This document shows positions 43,759-53,767 of a stretch of DNA of 64,000 bases, in pieces (the stretch's first letter is position 1; each line of letters opens with the position of its first letter). The position numbers and the translations under genes are program-made. The notes under the pieces were generated by a model. It searched no databases and was not told where the DNA came from. It was given only the letters and a program-made list of their open reading frames with translations. Origin of the DNA: JBBDIM01 sp040880405 (GTDB lineage: Bacteria; Planctomycetota; Planctomycetia; Pirellulales; Pirellulaceae); NCBI GenBank assembly GCA_040880405.1, contig JBBDIM010000042.1:1-64000 (forward strand). Reading direction: 5' to 3'.

Positions 43759-44189
43759 GTGCCTCGCAGGCGAAATCTTTCACCACCTACTTACTGCCAC
43801 CACAAAGCATCGGGTCGGGCCGTGGTTCGCATCAACGGCAGGGACCATTATCTTGGCCTTTATGGTTCCTCCGAAAGTCACGCGGAGTACGAGCGATTGA
43901 TCGCCGAATGGCGCGCAGAAAACGCTCATCCAAACGCCCCAAGCGCGAACGCTATGACGTCGACAGCTATCGTCGTGCGATTACCTACGCGATCAATCGA
44001 GCAAATACCGAACGAGAAAAGGATGGCCGGCAGCCCATACCCCATTGGCGCCCCCTTCAGCTGCGTCATTCCCGCGCCACGGAGGTCCGGCGAGAATTTG
44101 GGATTGAGGCTGCCCAGGTCAGTCTCGGCCACACCCATGCAGATGCAATTCAGGTCTACGCCGAGAGAAATCTAAGATTTGGCGATTGA
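43759..44189 (+). pseudogene. remnant of a second tyrosine recombinase (frameshifted, internally deleted)
   Basis: The N-terminal part (VPRRRNLSPPTYCHHKASGRAVVRINGRDHYLGLYGSSESHAEYERLIAEWR) is in one frame from GTG 43759. The C-terminal catalytic part (YDVDSYRRAITYAINRAN... LQLRHSRATEVRREFGIEAAQVSLGHTHADAIQVYAERN) is in another. The join is near 43920-43950. About 200 residues of the core are missing, and the box II position usually occupied by His is Leu. It belongs to an integrase family common in planctomycetes and marks an earlier insertion at the same tRNA. Confidence 0.75.
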
Positions 44190-44305
44190 AATTTACAGAA
44201 AAACTGAATAAATACCCATTGATTTATCCGACCAGGTGGGTCGGCTCACATTCCGGACGCAGCAAACGAAGGCCTGTTTCGCGGCTTCCGACCTGGAGAC
44301 CCAAC

Positions 44306-44878
44306 ATGTCGACGAGTGAAACTGATCAAGAAAGTGTTGAAGTCGACGGATCCGAGCCTCTCCAGGTTGTTGTGGTTCGCCTTGGACGGTGCTTGAACGA
44401 ATTGCAGCACCGCATGGAACTGGCTTGGCTAACAGTCGACGGATTGCACATCCAACGGATTTCCCAACTTTGGCGAGACATTGAACGATTGTCTCGCCGT
44501 CTCTTTGTCGACGAGTGGATTCGGGAAGACCGGGCTGACGCAGTAAGGAGAGCCAAGGACGACTGGAACGGTCAGCGCTATTCGGAATGGCACCACGAAT
44601 CGTACTGTCAGATGCTGAAAGAACTTTCCACGCTCAATCGACAAGGGCTCTTGGATACTTTTGGCGAAGAGACGCCATTGTCGCTTCTTGAATCGTTTCT
44701 TTTGAGCATACCTGATTGTGGGAAAAGCCCTTGCGCTTGTCGTCCCGGAAACTTTTTACCTCACCACTCTTTGGCCCCTTCGCTTCTGGGGGAGGGGGGC
44801 CTTGCGTCCCAATCGGAAAAGCACCCCTATCTCGCATACCCACCAGTTCAAAGTACCCGAGTAAATCGACCGCCATGA
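44306..44878 (+). CDS. hypothetical protein, possibly truncated by an inserted repeat
   Basis: 190 aa from the ATG at 44306. Residues ~20-130 are helical and charged (VVRLGRCLNELQHRMELAWLTVDGLHIQRISQLWRDIERLSRRLF). The tail (LPHHSLAPSLLGEGGLASQSEK) looks like translation of a common bacterial intergenic repeat rather than protein, so the original C-terminus may be lost. No family recognised. Probably part of the older island debris beside the tRNA. Confidence 0.45.
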   Translation: MSTSETDQESVEVDGSEPLQVVVVRLGRCLNELQHRMELAWLTVDGLHIQRISQLWRDIERLSRRLFVDEWIREDRADAVRRAKDDWNGQRYSEWHHESYCQMLKELSTLNRQGLLDTFGEETPLSLLESFLLSIPDCGKSPCACRPGNFLPHHSLAPSLLGEGGLASQSEKHPYLAYPPVQSTRVNRPP

Positions 44879-44923
44879 ATAATCCGGGCTAAGTCCGCCG
44901 TGCGGACAATCAGCGGTGGACCA

Positions 44924-46654
44924 TTAAGGGGTGGAGGGCCCTGTTAGCTCCAGACGAATAAAACGCTGATTTCCGGCATCAAACACGATGCCCCGCTCGC
45001 CGTTGGCGGCGAGCCGTCGCGGGCTATCCAAGGTAGCGAGATCGTCACCCGCCTCATCCAGCGTTCCGAAGGTGCCCAGCGGTTGGCCGCTGGCCTGATC
45101 GAAACAAAGGACCCGTTGCCGGTCGGTATCCGAGACCCAGACGCGGCCATGCGAGGCGGCGACATAAACCTCTCCGCCGAAGTGGGCCTCATCGCCCGAT
45201 TCCCACTCGCGCCAGCGTCGCTGCTCTTGCCAGGCTCCTCCCTCTCGGGCAAACTCAATCAGGTGACCATCGGCGGCGGCTAGCAGACCCTCTTCACCCC
45301 AAGGGGCGAGCGAAGTGAGCGATTCAATCGGGCTCTCGGTCCGCAGCCGCACATCGCCCGCCTTGCCGGAGGCTCGACCGTCGTTGTTGATGTAATAGGC
45401 CACTCCCGCGCCTTTCCGATCGACGACAACCAGCGTCGTTTTCTTGTCCCAGGAGATCACAGTACTGGCCACAGCCGATTTGGGAATCTCGTCCACCCCG
45501 CCATTGATCCGGCTCTGTCCCTCCAGCTTGCCGCTGAAGATCGAGGCCGAATTCCAACGGGACCCAGGCACCACTACCACATCGTTCTCAAGCGTCGATC
45601 CACCCGCTAATCCGGTGATCCCACCTTGGCTGTGACGCAGCGGGGCGTCCGGTCCATCACTCCAGTGCCAAAAACCGCTGTTGAACCAAATCCGTCCTTG
45701 GCTATCGATGGCGACCGCGTCACAGACCTTAGAAGAATCAATCCGCCGGACAATCTCGAACCGCTGATCCGCGCCCAGCCAATGCAGTAAATGCACACCG
45801 CCATCGAGACCGGAAACCGCGAACAAATTGCCGCCGAGGTGCGCCATGCCACGCCCATTGTCCAATTCGTGGTTCCCCTCGACATATCCAATAAACGTGC
45901 CGGAGGCTCCTCCCAGGACCACGCCTGGGTCCTGCCCCAGCTCTCGGTTGAAGCGGCGGATGGTGCCGTGGCCGGCATGGCCGTACCAATGATTGGCGAG
46001 CCACTGTGGACGATCACCCGGTTGGGTCCAGGGACCCCGTTGGTCTTCCGCCGCGGCGTCATCCACGCGGATGAACTTGCCCCCGGTCCGCGCGTACACG
46101 CCCCCTTCAGGGCCGATCTCGATATCCTCGACCCCACTTTCCAGGGTCGCGACATCGCGGGTCTCACCGACTCGGTTGACCAAAAATACCTTTTTGTCAT
46201 TGGCAGCCGCGGCCCAGCCCTCGTGAGTGCCGAACGAGAGCCGGGTCGCCTCGGTGGGCAAGGTCTCCGGTTCGGTCCCGGCTGGGGCATCCAGGGGAAG
46301 AGTATAAAGCTTTTTGCCTAGTTTGAGCATCAGCAAGTCATCAAAAAGCACTACCGTATCGCGCTGGTTGCGGTCGGAGTTTTCCGCCATGGGATACGTG
46401 GCGAGCAGGCGTCCATCGACCGCGAAACGCAGCAAACGACCCGCCCCACCCCGGTCCCAGAGCGAGCCATACTTGTCATACACAACCCCCATCCCGCTGG
46501 CCGGCTTGTCCGCGAAGCGGACCAGGGTTTCGCCTTGCTCACCGGAATTGCCGATCACCCCGGCGTTTACCAAGCCTTCGGCCTGGGCACTTGGTAACGA
46601 CGCGCAAACACCCAGGCAGGCGAGTATGGCGACGATAAACCGTGTATCCATCAT
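44924..46654 (-). CDS. secreted beta-propeller (NHL/SMP-30-like) protein
   Basis: 576 aa. Signal peptide RFIVAILACLGVCASLPSAQA. Repeated blade-like segments (e.g. GMGVVYDKYGSLWDRGGAGRLLRFAVDG, CDAVAIDSQGRIWFNSG, GRVWVSDTDRQRVLCFDQASGQPLGTFG) indicate an NHL-type propeller outside the inner membrane. Its start overlaps the stop of the 1247-aa upstream gene by 4 bp, so the two are co-translated. Ligand unknown. Confidence 0.75.
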   Translation of the reverse strand: MMDTRFIVAILACLGVCASLPSAQAEGLVNAGVIGNSGEQGETLVRFADKPASGMGVVYDKYGSLWDRGGAGRLLRFAVDGRLLATYPMAENSDRNQRDTVVLFDDLLMLKLGKKLYTLPLDAPAGTEPETLPTEATRLSFGTHEGWAAAANDKKVFLVNRVGETRDVATLESGVEDIEIGPEGGVYARTGGKFIRVDDAAAEDQRGPWTQPGDRPQWLANHWYGHAGHGTIRRFNRELGQDPGVVLGGASGTFIGYVEGNHELDNGRGMAHLGGNLFAVSGLDGGVHLLHWLGADQRFEIVRRIDSSKVCDAVAIDSQGRIWFNSGFWHWSDGPDAPLRHSQGGITGLAGGSTLENDVVVVPGSRWNSASIFSGKLEGQSRINGGVDEIPKSAVASTVISWDKKTTLVVVDRKGAGVAYYINNDGRASGKAGDVRLRTESPIESLTSLAPWGEEGLLAAADGHLIEFAREGGAWQEQRRWREWESGDEAHFGGEVYVAASHGRVWVSDTDRQRVLCFDQASGQPLGTFGTLDEAGDDLATLDSPRRLAANGERGIVFDAGNQRFIRLELTGPSTP

Positions 46655-49600
46655 GGTTGGGTCTCTTGGTTGGGGGTGTTGGCGGTGCCGAAGGTGAGGT
46701 CACCCCAAGCGGTTGGTGTCAGCATGATCTCGCCGGGAACGTCGTTCACCAGCCCGGTGGCCTGATTCGACCAGTAATTACGAAACACGTTAACGGTCCC
46801 CTCGCGGTCGCCGTAGATCACCCCGAAGTCGCCCCGTAAGGACTGACCCGCGGAGTCGGCCAGGCCCAACTCGGCCAGGGGGAGGGCCACTTCCACGCGA
46901 TAAAGGTTGTTCGACCGCTCGACGGCGATCTCCGCCGCCTCTAACCGGCGGACGACATCCACTTTTTCGCTTCGCCAAGGGCTTTGGAAAACGACCTCTT
47001 CCGCGCCGTCCCCCTCCGGCACCCGATGCCGATAGAGCACGGCCACGTTCTTTTCACCCTGGGGTGCAATAAATAGCCGCAGATCCCCCGGCACCGGCGC
47101 ACCTCGTTTTGGGTTGGCCTCGTGATCGGTCCCGAGTTGCAGGTCGATCCCATCGCCGGTCTTAAACAGCGACTGCCAATCGTCACCGTTGTTCACCCAG
47201 GGAGATTCATCTTGGACGGTATAGTGGAGGTAGAGTTTTTTCCCGTCGTGGGCGGCCTGAACCGTTACCGGAAATCGACCGCCGCTGTCCCACTGTGCCG
47301 TCGGCGAACCGGACCAGTCGTCCTCCTTGCCGTCGATCACCGGGGCCTCGGACCGCCACGAAATGGTCGCGGAGCGGGCCTCGGATTTGTCCACCACTAA
47401 GCGAATGCGGTCCCGTTCGGCGGCCGCGGCTTGCGCTGCGGCGACACTCACGGTCCCTTCGCTACGGTGGGTCTCGCGGAGTCCCTCCACGCGGTAGATG
47501 CGATAAGCGATTCCGCCACCCTGGAAATAGTAGTTACCATTCTTTTCGGAGTAACCAAACGTCCCGCCGAAACACTCACCTCCCAGAATGCCGACTCCAC
47601 TAGCCCACGAGTTATTCATCAAACGGACGTCGGGGAACATCTCGTCGATGTACAGCCCATCGGTCGTCATCACGAAGGCCCGGCCATGGTTGCCATTCAT
47701 GAGCATCACATCCCCCTGGTCATCTAGCGGAACGACACCGCTGAAAAACAGGACACCCTGCAATTCGCCAGGGCTGGGCAAGGGGGCCTTATGCGAGCCG
47801 TGAACACCGTTCCACTGATTGGGATAAGTCCACAGCAAACGTCCCTCGGGATCGACCGCGTGCATCTCAGGCTCGGAATTCAGGATCGTGTTGCCGAAAC
47901 GATCGACGGCGCTTTCGACCTGGCTGGTGCCGGGCATCTCGATCGGCACGGCGGCCTTCACGGCATCGTTAAGGGCCGGATACCGCGGGGCCCCGCCGGG
48001 CCACCAGCCATCCGGCTTGAGAGTGATCAGTACGTTCTGTCCATCCACGGTCCCCGGCACCCGGAGGGTCAGGTCATGAAAATCGTGGCTCCAGCCGGAA
48101 CCGGCCATGCTTTTAGCGGCGGTAGCGAACTCAATTTCCTCTGCCTGCATCTCGCCATCGCCGTTGCGATCGACCCACAACATGCCGTAGCCATGGGTGG
48201 GTTGTCCGCGGGTCCCCGGGACATATTTCACGTTGGGATAGTCGCGGCGGAAGGCATTGAGGAACTCCTCCGGCGGATTCCACCCATGGCTATAGGAAAA
48301 CTGGTGCGCCGACGACAGGCAGGCGAGCGGACGGAGTGTTCCGTCGGCGAACATCTCCTGAATGTACGTGGCCTTGCCGGAGGTAATGATGAACGTGCGA
48401 TCGTCCTGCCGCCAGAAGGTATGTCGGCGGGTCACTTCCGATTTGCCGGAAATCGCCCCTCCGAGAACCGAGACCGGCGTGGCCTCACGCGCCTCGAAAT
48501 CCAGCTTCCAGGAAGCTCCCTGCCCTAACCAATGGGTGTGGTCGGTGGGATCGAATCCAGCCCCTTGCGCCCCGTAGTTGGTGGGCCCGAAAAACTCCTG
48601 GGCGGCTTTTCCGGTCCGCGTGTCGTAAACGGCGTACCGTTTAGGAGTCCAGCGGCCATCTTCGGTGACCCACAGGTAGTCGCCGGAAATGGCGACCCCC
48701 GCGGGGTTGGACATCTGTTGAGGATCGTATGGGCCGGGGACTAGTCCACCGGGCGTCCCGATGACCGAAACCTCTTGGCCCTGCTTGTCCAATTGTCTCA
48801 GCAGATGCGACACGCGATCACTGACGTAAAATCGCCCGTCGGGACCCACTGCCAGTCCGGCCGGTTCTCCCTCGACTTTTCCAATCGGTCGGGTTTCGCC
48901 CGACTTGGGATCGACGGCGACCAGTTGGTTCGTCTCGATAATGGCGAACAACTGTTCGCCATCGGAGGCGAGCGCCACCACGTTGGCCAGGGGGAAGGAT
49001 CTCTCCACCTTGCCGCTGGCCGGGTCGATTTCCATAAGCTCATCACTGAAACCGTTCGCCAGATATAGCCGTCCTGCGGAAAGTGCCACGCCATGCAGCG
49101 CTAGTTCGTCCGGTTGGGCGCCGGGCGAACCGGGGCCGATTTCGTACTCCAGCAACAGCGGCATTCGGTTATTCGATGAATAGTCGGCGACACGGCCGGT
49201 GTCCAAGTCGAACCTTACCAGGTTGATCTTCATCTCCGCTTTCCAGTCCGCTTGATTGCGGTCGATCTGGCCCGCACCCCAACCGCGGCCGTCGTAGAAG
49301 GCGTAGATATATCGCTGATCGGCGGCCAAGGCGATCCGCCCCAGGCCGATGCCGTGAGGCGCGTTGAATCCTTGGAGGAAGGTCCCATTCTTCTCTAGGG
49401 CCACCACCTGGTGGCCTCCTTCACTGACCGGGGTCCCCAACACGATCACGTTTCCGTTGGTGGAGGCCGCTTGAAAGGTTCCGTGGTTGGATCCCGGGGC
49501 ATTGGCGAAATCGAATTCATGCACCGGCTTGAGGCCCGGGTGCGAGATGGCCCGCCAACGATAATCGGCGGGCGAGACCGCGTTGCCGGACTCGTCGAGA

Positions 49601-50394
49601 CCGTCCCAGACGACGCGATGCGTCCCCTCGGCCAGGGCCTGGCCCGAGACAAGGTTGCGGACTCGATTGCCGTCGGCGTCCTCGAGCACGATCGAGGACT
49701 TGCCGTCCATCGGCTGCTCGAAGTCGATGACGATCTGACTGGCTCGGTCGGCCGCCTGACGCTCTAGTTCGGACAGGTCCAACGGTTGCCAGTGGGCGAC
49801 ATCGCTCGAAAGCTCGGCGTGCGGGGCCGCCGGCGTAGTGTGCAAAAACCGCTGGCGAAGCCGCGGTTGGCCTAACGGTCCGCCGGCCCACTCCACGGAA
49901 AAAGCCAACCGCAGCTTATTCCAGCCACTGTCGTTGGTGACCAGTTCGGAAGTCGGAATCACGAACTGGAATCTCCGGCCCCGTTCGGTGGGAGTTGTGG
50001 TAGCTTGCTCGCCATCGAGATTAAGCGTCTTGTCGGCCCGAATCCCCGCCTTCACCGAAACCCCGGAACCATCCGACTCGAAGGAGTCGGCTTGAATTAC
50101 CAGGGTCAGATTCTCGCCTTGTCTTCGCAGGGCGTAGCAGACCTGCGGGGAGGACGAATCGGAGACCAGCATGAAGTCATCCGGGGCCACTTCGGGCTCG
50201 GCGCGAGCTTCGACTGATGGGAGGGCGGCATCCGTGGAAACCGGCTCACCATCCTCGGCCATCTTAGCGTTCGCCGGATTGGCGTTCGGCTGGGCGGGAA
50301 TCTCTCCGCACCCCCACAAAAACAGACAGGCGAAAAGCAGCGGTACGTGGCGAAGGGGGAGTCGCGAACTCATGAACCAAGCAAGGGGCATCAT
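46651..50394 (-). CDS. large lipoprotein: FlgD-like Ig, NHL propeller and CBM9-like domains
   Basis: 1247 aa from the ATG at 50394; ATGs at 50391 and 50373 are alternatives and no ribosome-binding site decides. The signal ends in a lipobox (LLFACLFLWGCG). Domains in order: a FlgD-like Ig repeat (IVLEDADGNRVRNLVSGQALAEGTHRVVWDGLDESGNAVSPADYRWRA), NHL-type blades (GEPAGLAVGPDGRFYVSDRVSHLLRQLDKQG), and a C-terminal CBM9-like sandwich (APVIDGKEDDWSGS... LYLHYTVQDESPWVNNGDDWQSLFKTGDGIDLQL). It should be anchored in an envelope membrane and bind carbohydrate or protein. Forms an operon with the following propeller gene. Confidence 0.8.
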   Translation of the reverse strand: MMPLAWFMSSRLPLRHVPLLFACLFLWGCGEIPAQPNANPANAKMAEDGEPVSTDAALPSVEARAEPEVAPDDFMLVSDSSSPQVCYALRRQGENLTLVIQADSFESDGSGVSVKAGIRADKTLNLDGEQATTTPTERGRRFQFVIPTSELVTNDSGWNKLRLAFSVEWAGGPLGQPRLRQRFLHTTPAAPHAELSSDVAHWQPLDLSELERQAADRASQIVIDFEQPMDGKSSIVLEDADGNRVRNLVSGQALAEGTHRVVWDGLDESGNAVSPADYRWRAISHPGLKPVHEFDFANAPGSNHGTFQAASTNGNVIVLGTPVSEGGHQVVALEKNGTFLQGFNAPHGIGLGRIALAADQRYIYAFYDGRGWGAGQIDRNQADWKAEMKINLVRFDLDTGRVADYSSNNRMPLLLEYEIGPGSPGAQPDELALHGVALSAGRLYLANGFSDELMEIDPASGKVERSFPLANVVALASDGEQLFAIIETNQLVAVDPKSGETRPIGKVEGEPAGLAVGPDGRFYVSDRVSHLLRQLDKQGQEVSVIGTPGGLVPGPYDPQQMSNPAGVAISGDYLWVTEDGRWTPKRYAVYDTRTGKAAQEFFGPTNYGAQGAGFDPTDHTHWLGQGASWKLDFEAREATPVSVLGGAISGKSEVTRRHTFWRQDDRTFIITSGKATYIQEMFADGTLRPLACLSSAHQFSYSHGWNPPEEFLNAFRRDYPNVKYVPGTRGQPTHGYGMLWVDRNGDGEMQAEEIEFATAAKSMAGSGWSHDFHDLTLRVPGTVDGQNVLITLKPDGWWPGGAPRYPALNDAVKAAVPIEMPGTSQVESAVDRFGNTILNSEPEMHAVDPEGRLLWTYPNQWNGVHGSHKAPLPSPGELQGVLFFSGVVPLDDQGDVMLMNGNHGRAFVMTTDGLYIDEMFPDVRLMNNSWASGVGILGGECFGGTFGYSEKNGNYYFQGGGIAYRIYRVEGLRETHRSEGTVSVAAAQAAAAERDRIRLVVDKSEARSATISWRSEAPVIDGKEDDWSGSPTAQWDSGGRFPVTVQAAHDGKKLYLHYTVQDESPWVNNGDDWQSLFKTGDGIDLQLGTDHEANPKRGAPVPGDLRLFIAPQGEKNVAVLYRHRVPEGDGAEEVVFQSPWRSEKVDVVRRLEAAEIAVERSNNLYRVEVALPLAELGLADSAGQSLRGDFGVIYGDREGTVNVFRNYWSNQATGLVNDVPGEIMLTPTAWGDLTFGTANTPNQETQP

Positions 50395-50495
50395 CGCATG
50401 TCGGGGGTTATGGATTCGATTGGTGTTTGTACGGTGAACAGGCTTGGCGTGCAAAACGGTCCCGGCTTTCTCAGCTCACCATGGCGGCCCTAGGC

Positions 50496-51131
50496 TCATT
50501 CCTGGCCGTGATATTGTTCTTCCCGAGGCAGGGCATCGACTTTCCAGGTGGCCGGATAGAAGCGCACTACCCGTTTCGGACGGAAACCTTCCAGCAACAT
50601 GCAGCACTCCACGTCAATTTGCACGCCGCTGCCGCCCAGTTCGATGGGGATGGAGCGAATTTCGAGGATGTTTCCCCCTTTGCGATCGTTCACCGGGTCG
50701 TAGGTCATCAGACATTCGCGGGCGACGCAGATGCCTCCTTTCGGAGCCAGCGGGTCTTTCTCGCGGCTGGTGAAAGGCCAGCCGTGCGGTGTCTCGTCGA
50801 CATGGCTTAGTTCTTCGAACAGCTTGGAATCCACGCCGCCGAAGAAGGTGATGGTCACGATTTCCGCGTCGTTGTCGACTGCGGTGACCCAGCCCGGCAG
50901 GCCTCGCTCGCGAATGTGGGTGCGGTGCCGTTCCACCTGATGAGCGGCCGCCAAATCCCGGCTTGGTTGGTCGATCCAAATTTCCAAAATACGCCCTGGG
51001 CCATACAGCGTGGCCCAGGTCAGGTTGAACTGCGCGATTTGTCCCGCTTTGAGCGATTCCAAGTCACCGAAACCGCGCCCCTCGCGGACCTTCGTGCTGG
51101 ATTGGGAGTTTGCCCGGGAGTATGAGAACAA
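50496..51131 (-). CDS. hypothetical protein with a nucleic-acid/beta-barrel-like middle
   Basis: 211 aa (MFSYSRANSQSSTKVREGRGFGDLESLKAGQIAQFNLTWATLYGPGRILEIWIDQPSRDLAAAHQVERHRTHIRERGLPGWVTAVDNDAEIVTITFFGG...). No signal peptide. No domain recognised with confidence. Gap to the downstream operon is about 100 bp; relation unclear. Confidence 0.6.
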   Translation of the reverse strand: MFSYSRANSQSSTKVREGRGFGDLESLKAGQIAQFNLTWATLYGPGRILEIWIDQPSRDLAAAHQVERHRTHIRERGLPGWVTAVDNDAEIVTITFFGGVDSKLFEELSHVDETPHGWPFTSREKDPLAPKGGICVARECLMTYDPVNDRKGGNILEIRSIPIELGGSGVQIDVECCMLLEGFRPKRVVRFYPATWKVDALPREEQYHGQE

Positions 51132-52292
51132 GTGGCGAAAGCTGCGACAGCGTCTCGATTATCAGCCCTGGTAGCCCGACCCCATTTTGTGCTTCTTTGC
51201 TCCCTCGGGTGGGCGGGGGAGTTTGAGAATCTTTTACCCCTCGTCTGGTTTTTTCTTGGCCTCCCCTCGGCCGGGTGGATGGCCCAGTCGGGGGTCGTAC
51301 ATGTTGTGGTGTCGGGCCCATTTTTTGCCCTGTGAGCGCTGTATCTTGTGGGCCCCCGATTGGGGAGACGCGCGGCCAAGCGGCCGAGAATTTTAAAACC
51401 GCAGCCGAGGCCCTCTTCCCTTAATTAGCTCTCACGGACAACAAGGGAAAACACCAGGACCTAATCCACCCCCATTTTGGTGTTTTTTCCTTGGCCGCGC
51501 GGCCAAGGGCTTGTGGATCCCACACGAGATCCTTTGCGTTAGCACTTTTGTGAACGTTTGCACAGTGCCGCATGCCTCAAATTTTCAAAGAACCACCCTC
51601 ATTCTACCCCAACGGTCGCGAACTCTCGGCCCCGTTAAAGCACTAAGGGACGCGGCGACATCGAGAAGTCGTTCTTCCTTGGCGACAGATCTTCGCCGCG
51701 CCAAATCAATTGCTGTCCGGTGTGGGGCGATGCGACATCGGCTCCCTGTTGGAAGTTTATCGCAGGCGAGGATCGAGGCTGGTTTATATTGTTTTCGTGG
51801 CGTCTACATCGATCCACTTGAAGCGCATCTATGAAACGCAGCGCCGCGAGAAGCGCTGAGGCCCCCCGCACATGTAACGTCTCACCGCTCTTCGCGTCTG
51901 CGTTTCAAACGCTTGAAGTCCGACAGAAATTTCCCGCCCGCGGAGGAGAAGCAGGCTTAACTTGATCGTAGTTCAAAGCACTGGCAGGATGCCGGTGGCA
52001 CACCAGATCTTGCACGCTTGACAGCGCCATCCCGCCACCCTCAAGAGGCATTCGACGACTCTCGCAGTTCCAACAAAGATCGCCGAAGACACACCGATCC
52101 GGATCTGACCAAAACGCCTCTAGCTCGATATCTCCCGCAGTGGAATCAGAGGAAAACATCAAGCGAACCGAAACCGGGGGACTTGAGCAGGTGCCTGTTT
52201 GCCGAACGAATTTCGACCCACACTCAAGTATGGGACGGTTGGCCGACCTGTTCGAACTGCACAATGGAGGCTTGAGTTAGCCAAGATCCAGC
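51132..52292. other. long non-coding region with inverted repeats
   Basis: About 1.16 kb without a convincing gene; all open frames are short and lack family signals. Visible structures: a long imperfect stem at 51441-51492 (AAGGGAAAACACCA / TGGTGTTTTTTCCTT), a 20-bp palindrome at 51489-51508 centred on GGCCGCGCGGCC, and a dispersed inverted repeat at ~51832-51908. It may be decayed DNA or house unrecognised small RNA. Confidence 0.5.
51832..51908. repeat. dispersed inverted repeat, copy 1
   Basis: Begins GAAACGCAGCGCCGCGAG and ends GCGTCTGCGTTTC, forming an imperfect long hairpin. A related copy is at ~56411-56478. This type (AACGCAGAG...CGGAG) is widespread between genes in bacteria with large genomes. 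Confidence 0.5.
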
Positions 52293-53156
52293 TTAACTCG
52301 GGCTCGCGTCGATCTTCTTCAACACCGGGTGGTTGTGCTGAATGTGGAACGCCAGTGCCTGTCTGGCTTGCTTCCAATTCTTGGCCAACAGTGCTTTCAA
52401 AATGGCATGGTGTTGGTGAACCGTTTCGATGGCCGCTTCGCGATCGAGTTCTTCCCAGTCGAACAAGATCTCATAGTAACGCCCGTGGCGTTGAAAAAAG
52501 TCCTTGATGTAAATGTTACCGGCTTTGTCGATGAGGTAGCCGTGAAGGCGATTGTCAATCTTCGGCGGATCTGATTTCGATTGAGGAAGCTGATTCCCCT
52601 TAAGAATCTCGGTGAGGTACTCTTCGTCAAGATGCTGCTTGCCCAAGTCAAGGGCCTTCAACTCGAGCAGTTCCCGCACTTCCAAAAACGCCTGCAAGTC
52701 CTTTTGGCGAAAGGGTCGTAGCCGCCATCCTTTCCGCGGAAAATGCTCGATCAAACCAGCACCGGCCAGGCGATTGAAAATGATTCGCAACGCCGAGCGG
52801 CTGATGCCATACTTGGCGGCGGTTGCTTCTTCACGCAAATCGATCGGCTGCCCTTCAAGACTAAGATGAACGAAGTCGTTGGCGATTACTTCGTACATGG
52901 CTCGCGGCGGCATTGGCAGCGGCTTCGCCTTGCGGATTCCGTTCGCTCGTCTGCTTCCCTTCTTGACGGTAAGACGGCGATCGTCTCCCTTTTCAATCAA
53001 GCCCTGCTTGATCAGGCGATTGACGGCGGAGCGAACTGGGGAAAAGCTGACTTCGTAATACTCCGCCAATCCATCCAGCGTTAGCTGCATTGGCAAGTCC
53101 TGGTTGGACTGAATATGAGCTTCCAAGTCCTCATAGATGTAAGCCGTGATCGACAT
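52293..53156 (-). CDS. GntR/FadR-type transcriptional regulator with two N-terminal winged-helix domains
   Basis: 287 aa from the ATG at 53156 (MSITAYIYEDLEAHI). First wHTH: LTLDGLAEYYEVSFSPVRSAVNRLIKQGLIEK. Second wHTH: IDLREEATAAKYGISRSALRIIFNRLAGAGLIEHFPRKGWRLRPF. A helical FCD-like effector domain follows (LQAFLEVRELLELKALDLGK... LHGYLIDKAGNIYIKDFF... ILKALLAKNWKQARQALAFHIQHN). Typical FCD regulators have one wHTH. Likely controls a neighbouring sugar or acid pathway, but its operator is not evident. Confidence 0.8.
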   Translation of the reverse strand: MSITAYIYEDLEAHIQSNQDLPMQLTLDGLAEYYEVSFSPVRSAVNRLIKQGLIEKGDDRRLTVKKGSRRANGIRKAKPLPMPPRAMYEVIANDFVHLSLEGQPIDLREEATAAKYGISRSALRIIFNRLAGAGLIEHFPRKGWRLRPFRQKDLQAFLEVRELLELKALDLGKQHLDEEYLTEILKGNQLPQSKSDPPKIDNRLHGYLIDKAGNIYIKDFFQRHGRYYEILFDWEELDREAAIETVHQHHAILKALLAKNWKQARQALAFHIQHNHPVLKKIDASPS

Positions 53157-53286
53157 CGAAAGTCTAGCGCAATGGGATACGGTGATGATTCCCATAAGTG
53201 TGGCAGGTTCGCAAACAAACTCAATGGGGTGGGCCTGGCTTAGGGAAAAACCGTGCCCATCCGCATCATCAAGAACCTCGGCCTAA

Positions 53287-53706
53287 CTACGATCGCCCCG
53301 GCACCTGAAAGTCCTGGGTCGTGTTATCGGTTGGCAGGCTGATACTCTCGGAGTAAGGAGGAAATAACTGCATCGGCTGCGGGGTGGGGACATCGCTCAC
53401 CGCTCCACCGTCAGGCATCGCTGTGTAACCGGTGATGGACACGATATGAGGTCCCCCGATCACTCCACGTTCTCGGTCGACCTGATAGGTGCCGTTGGTG
53501 ATCGTCACAACCGCACCCGGCCCTTGATTCCCTTTCGAACCGTCCGGGGCAAACGTGATTTCACCGTAGGGGACCGGCGCGCCGTTGTGGGTGACCGTGC
53601 CGGTCACCTCATATCGAGTTGGGCCACTGCTGCCGTTGCCGCAACCGACCTGCTGCCCCAAAACCATCAGTAATGCAAGACCGCAGGAGAGATAGTTCCA
53701 GTTCAT
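53287..53706 (-). CDS. small transthyretin-like (carboxypeptidase-regulatory-like) lipoprotein
   Basis: 139 aa from the ATG at 53706 (MNWNYLSCGLALLMVLGQQVGCG), a lipoprotein signal. The body (YEVTGTVTHNGAPVPYGEITFAPDGSKGNQGPGAVVTITNGTYQ...GVIGGPHIVSITGY) is the beta-sandwich found throughout planctomycetes next to DUF1559 genes, as here (53768). Envelope-located; role unknown. Confidence 0.85.
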   Translation of the reverse strand: MNWNYLSCGLALLMVLGQQVGCGNGSSGPTRYEVTGTVTHNGAPVPYGEITFAPDGSKGNQGPGAVVTITNGTYQVDRERGVIGGPHIVSITGYTAMPDGGAVSDVPTPQPMQLFPPYSESISLPTDNTTQDFQVPGRS

Positions 53707-53767
53707 CGACGAAAATACTCCAGTCACGAAGAGTCACGAAGGTTTAAAATGGGCACGTGCCGGAGTG

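Noticed and set aside
51905..52264. 119-aa minus-strand ORF in the long intergenic region
   Set aside because: No ribosome-binding site, biased composition and no recognisable domain; treated as non-coding.
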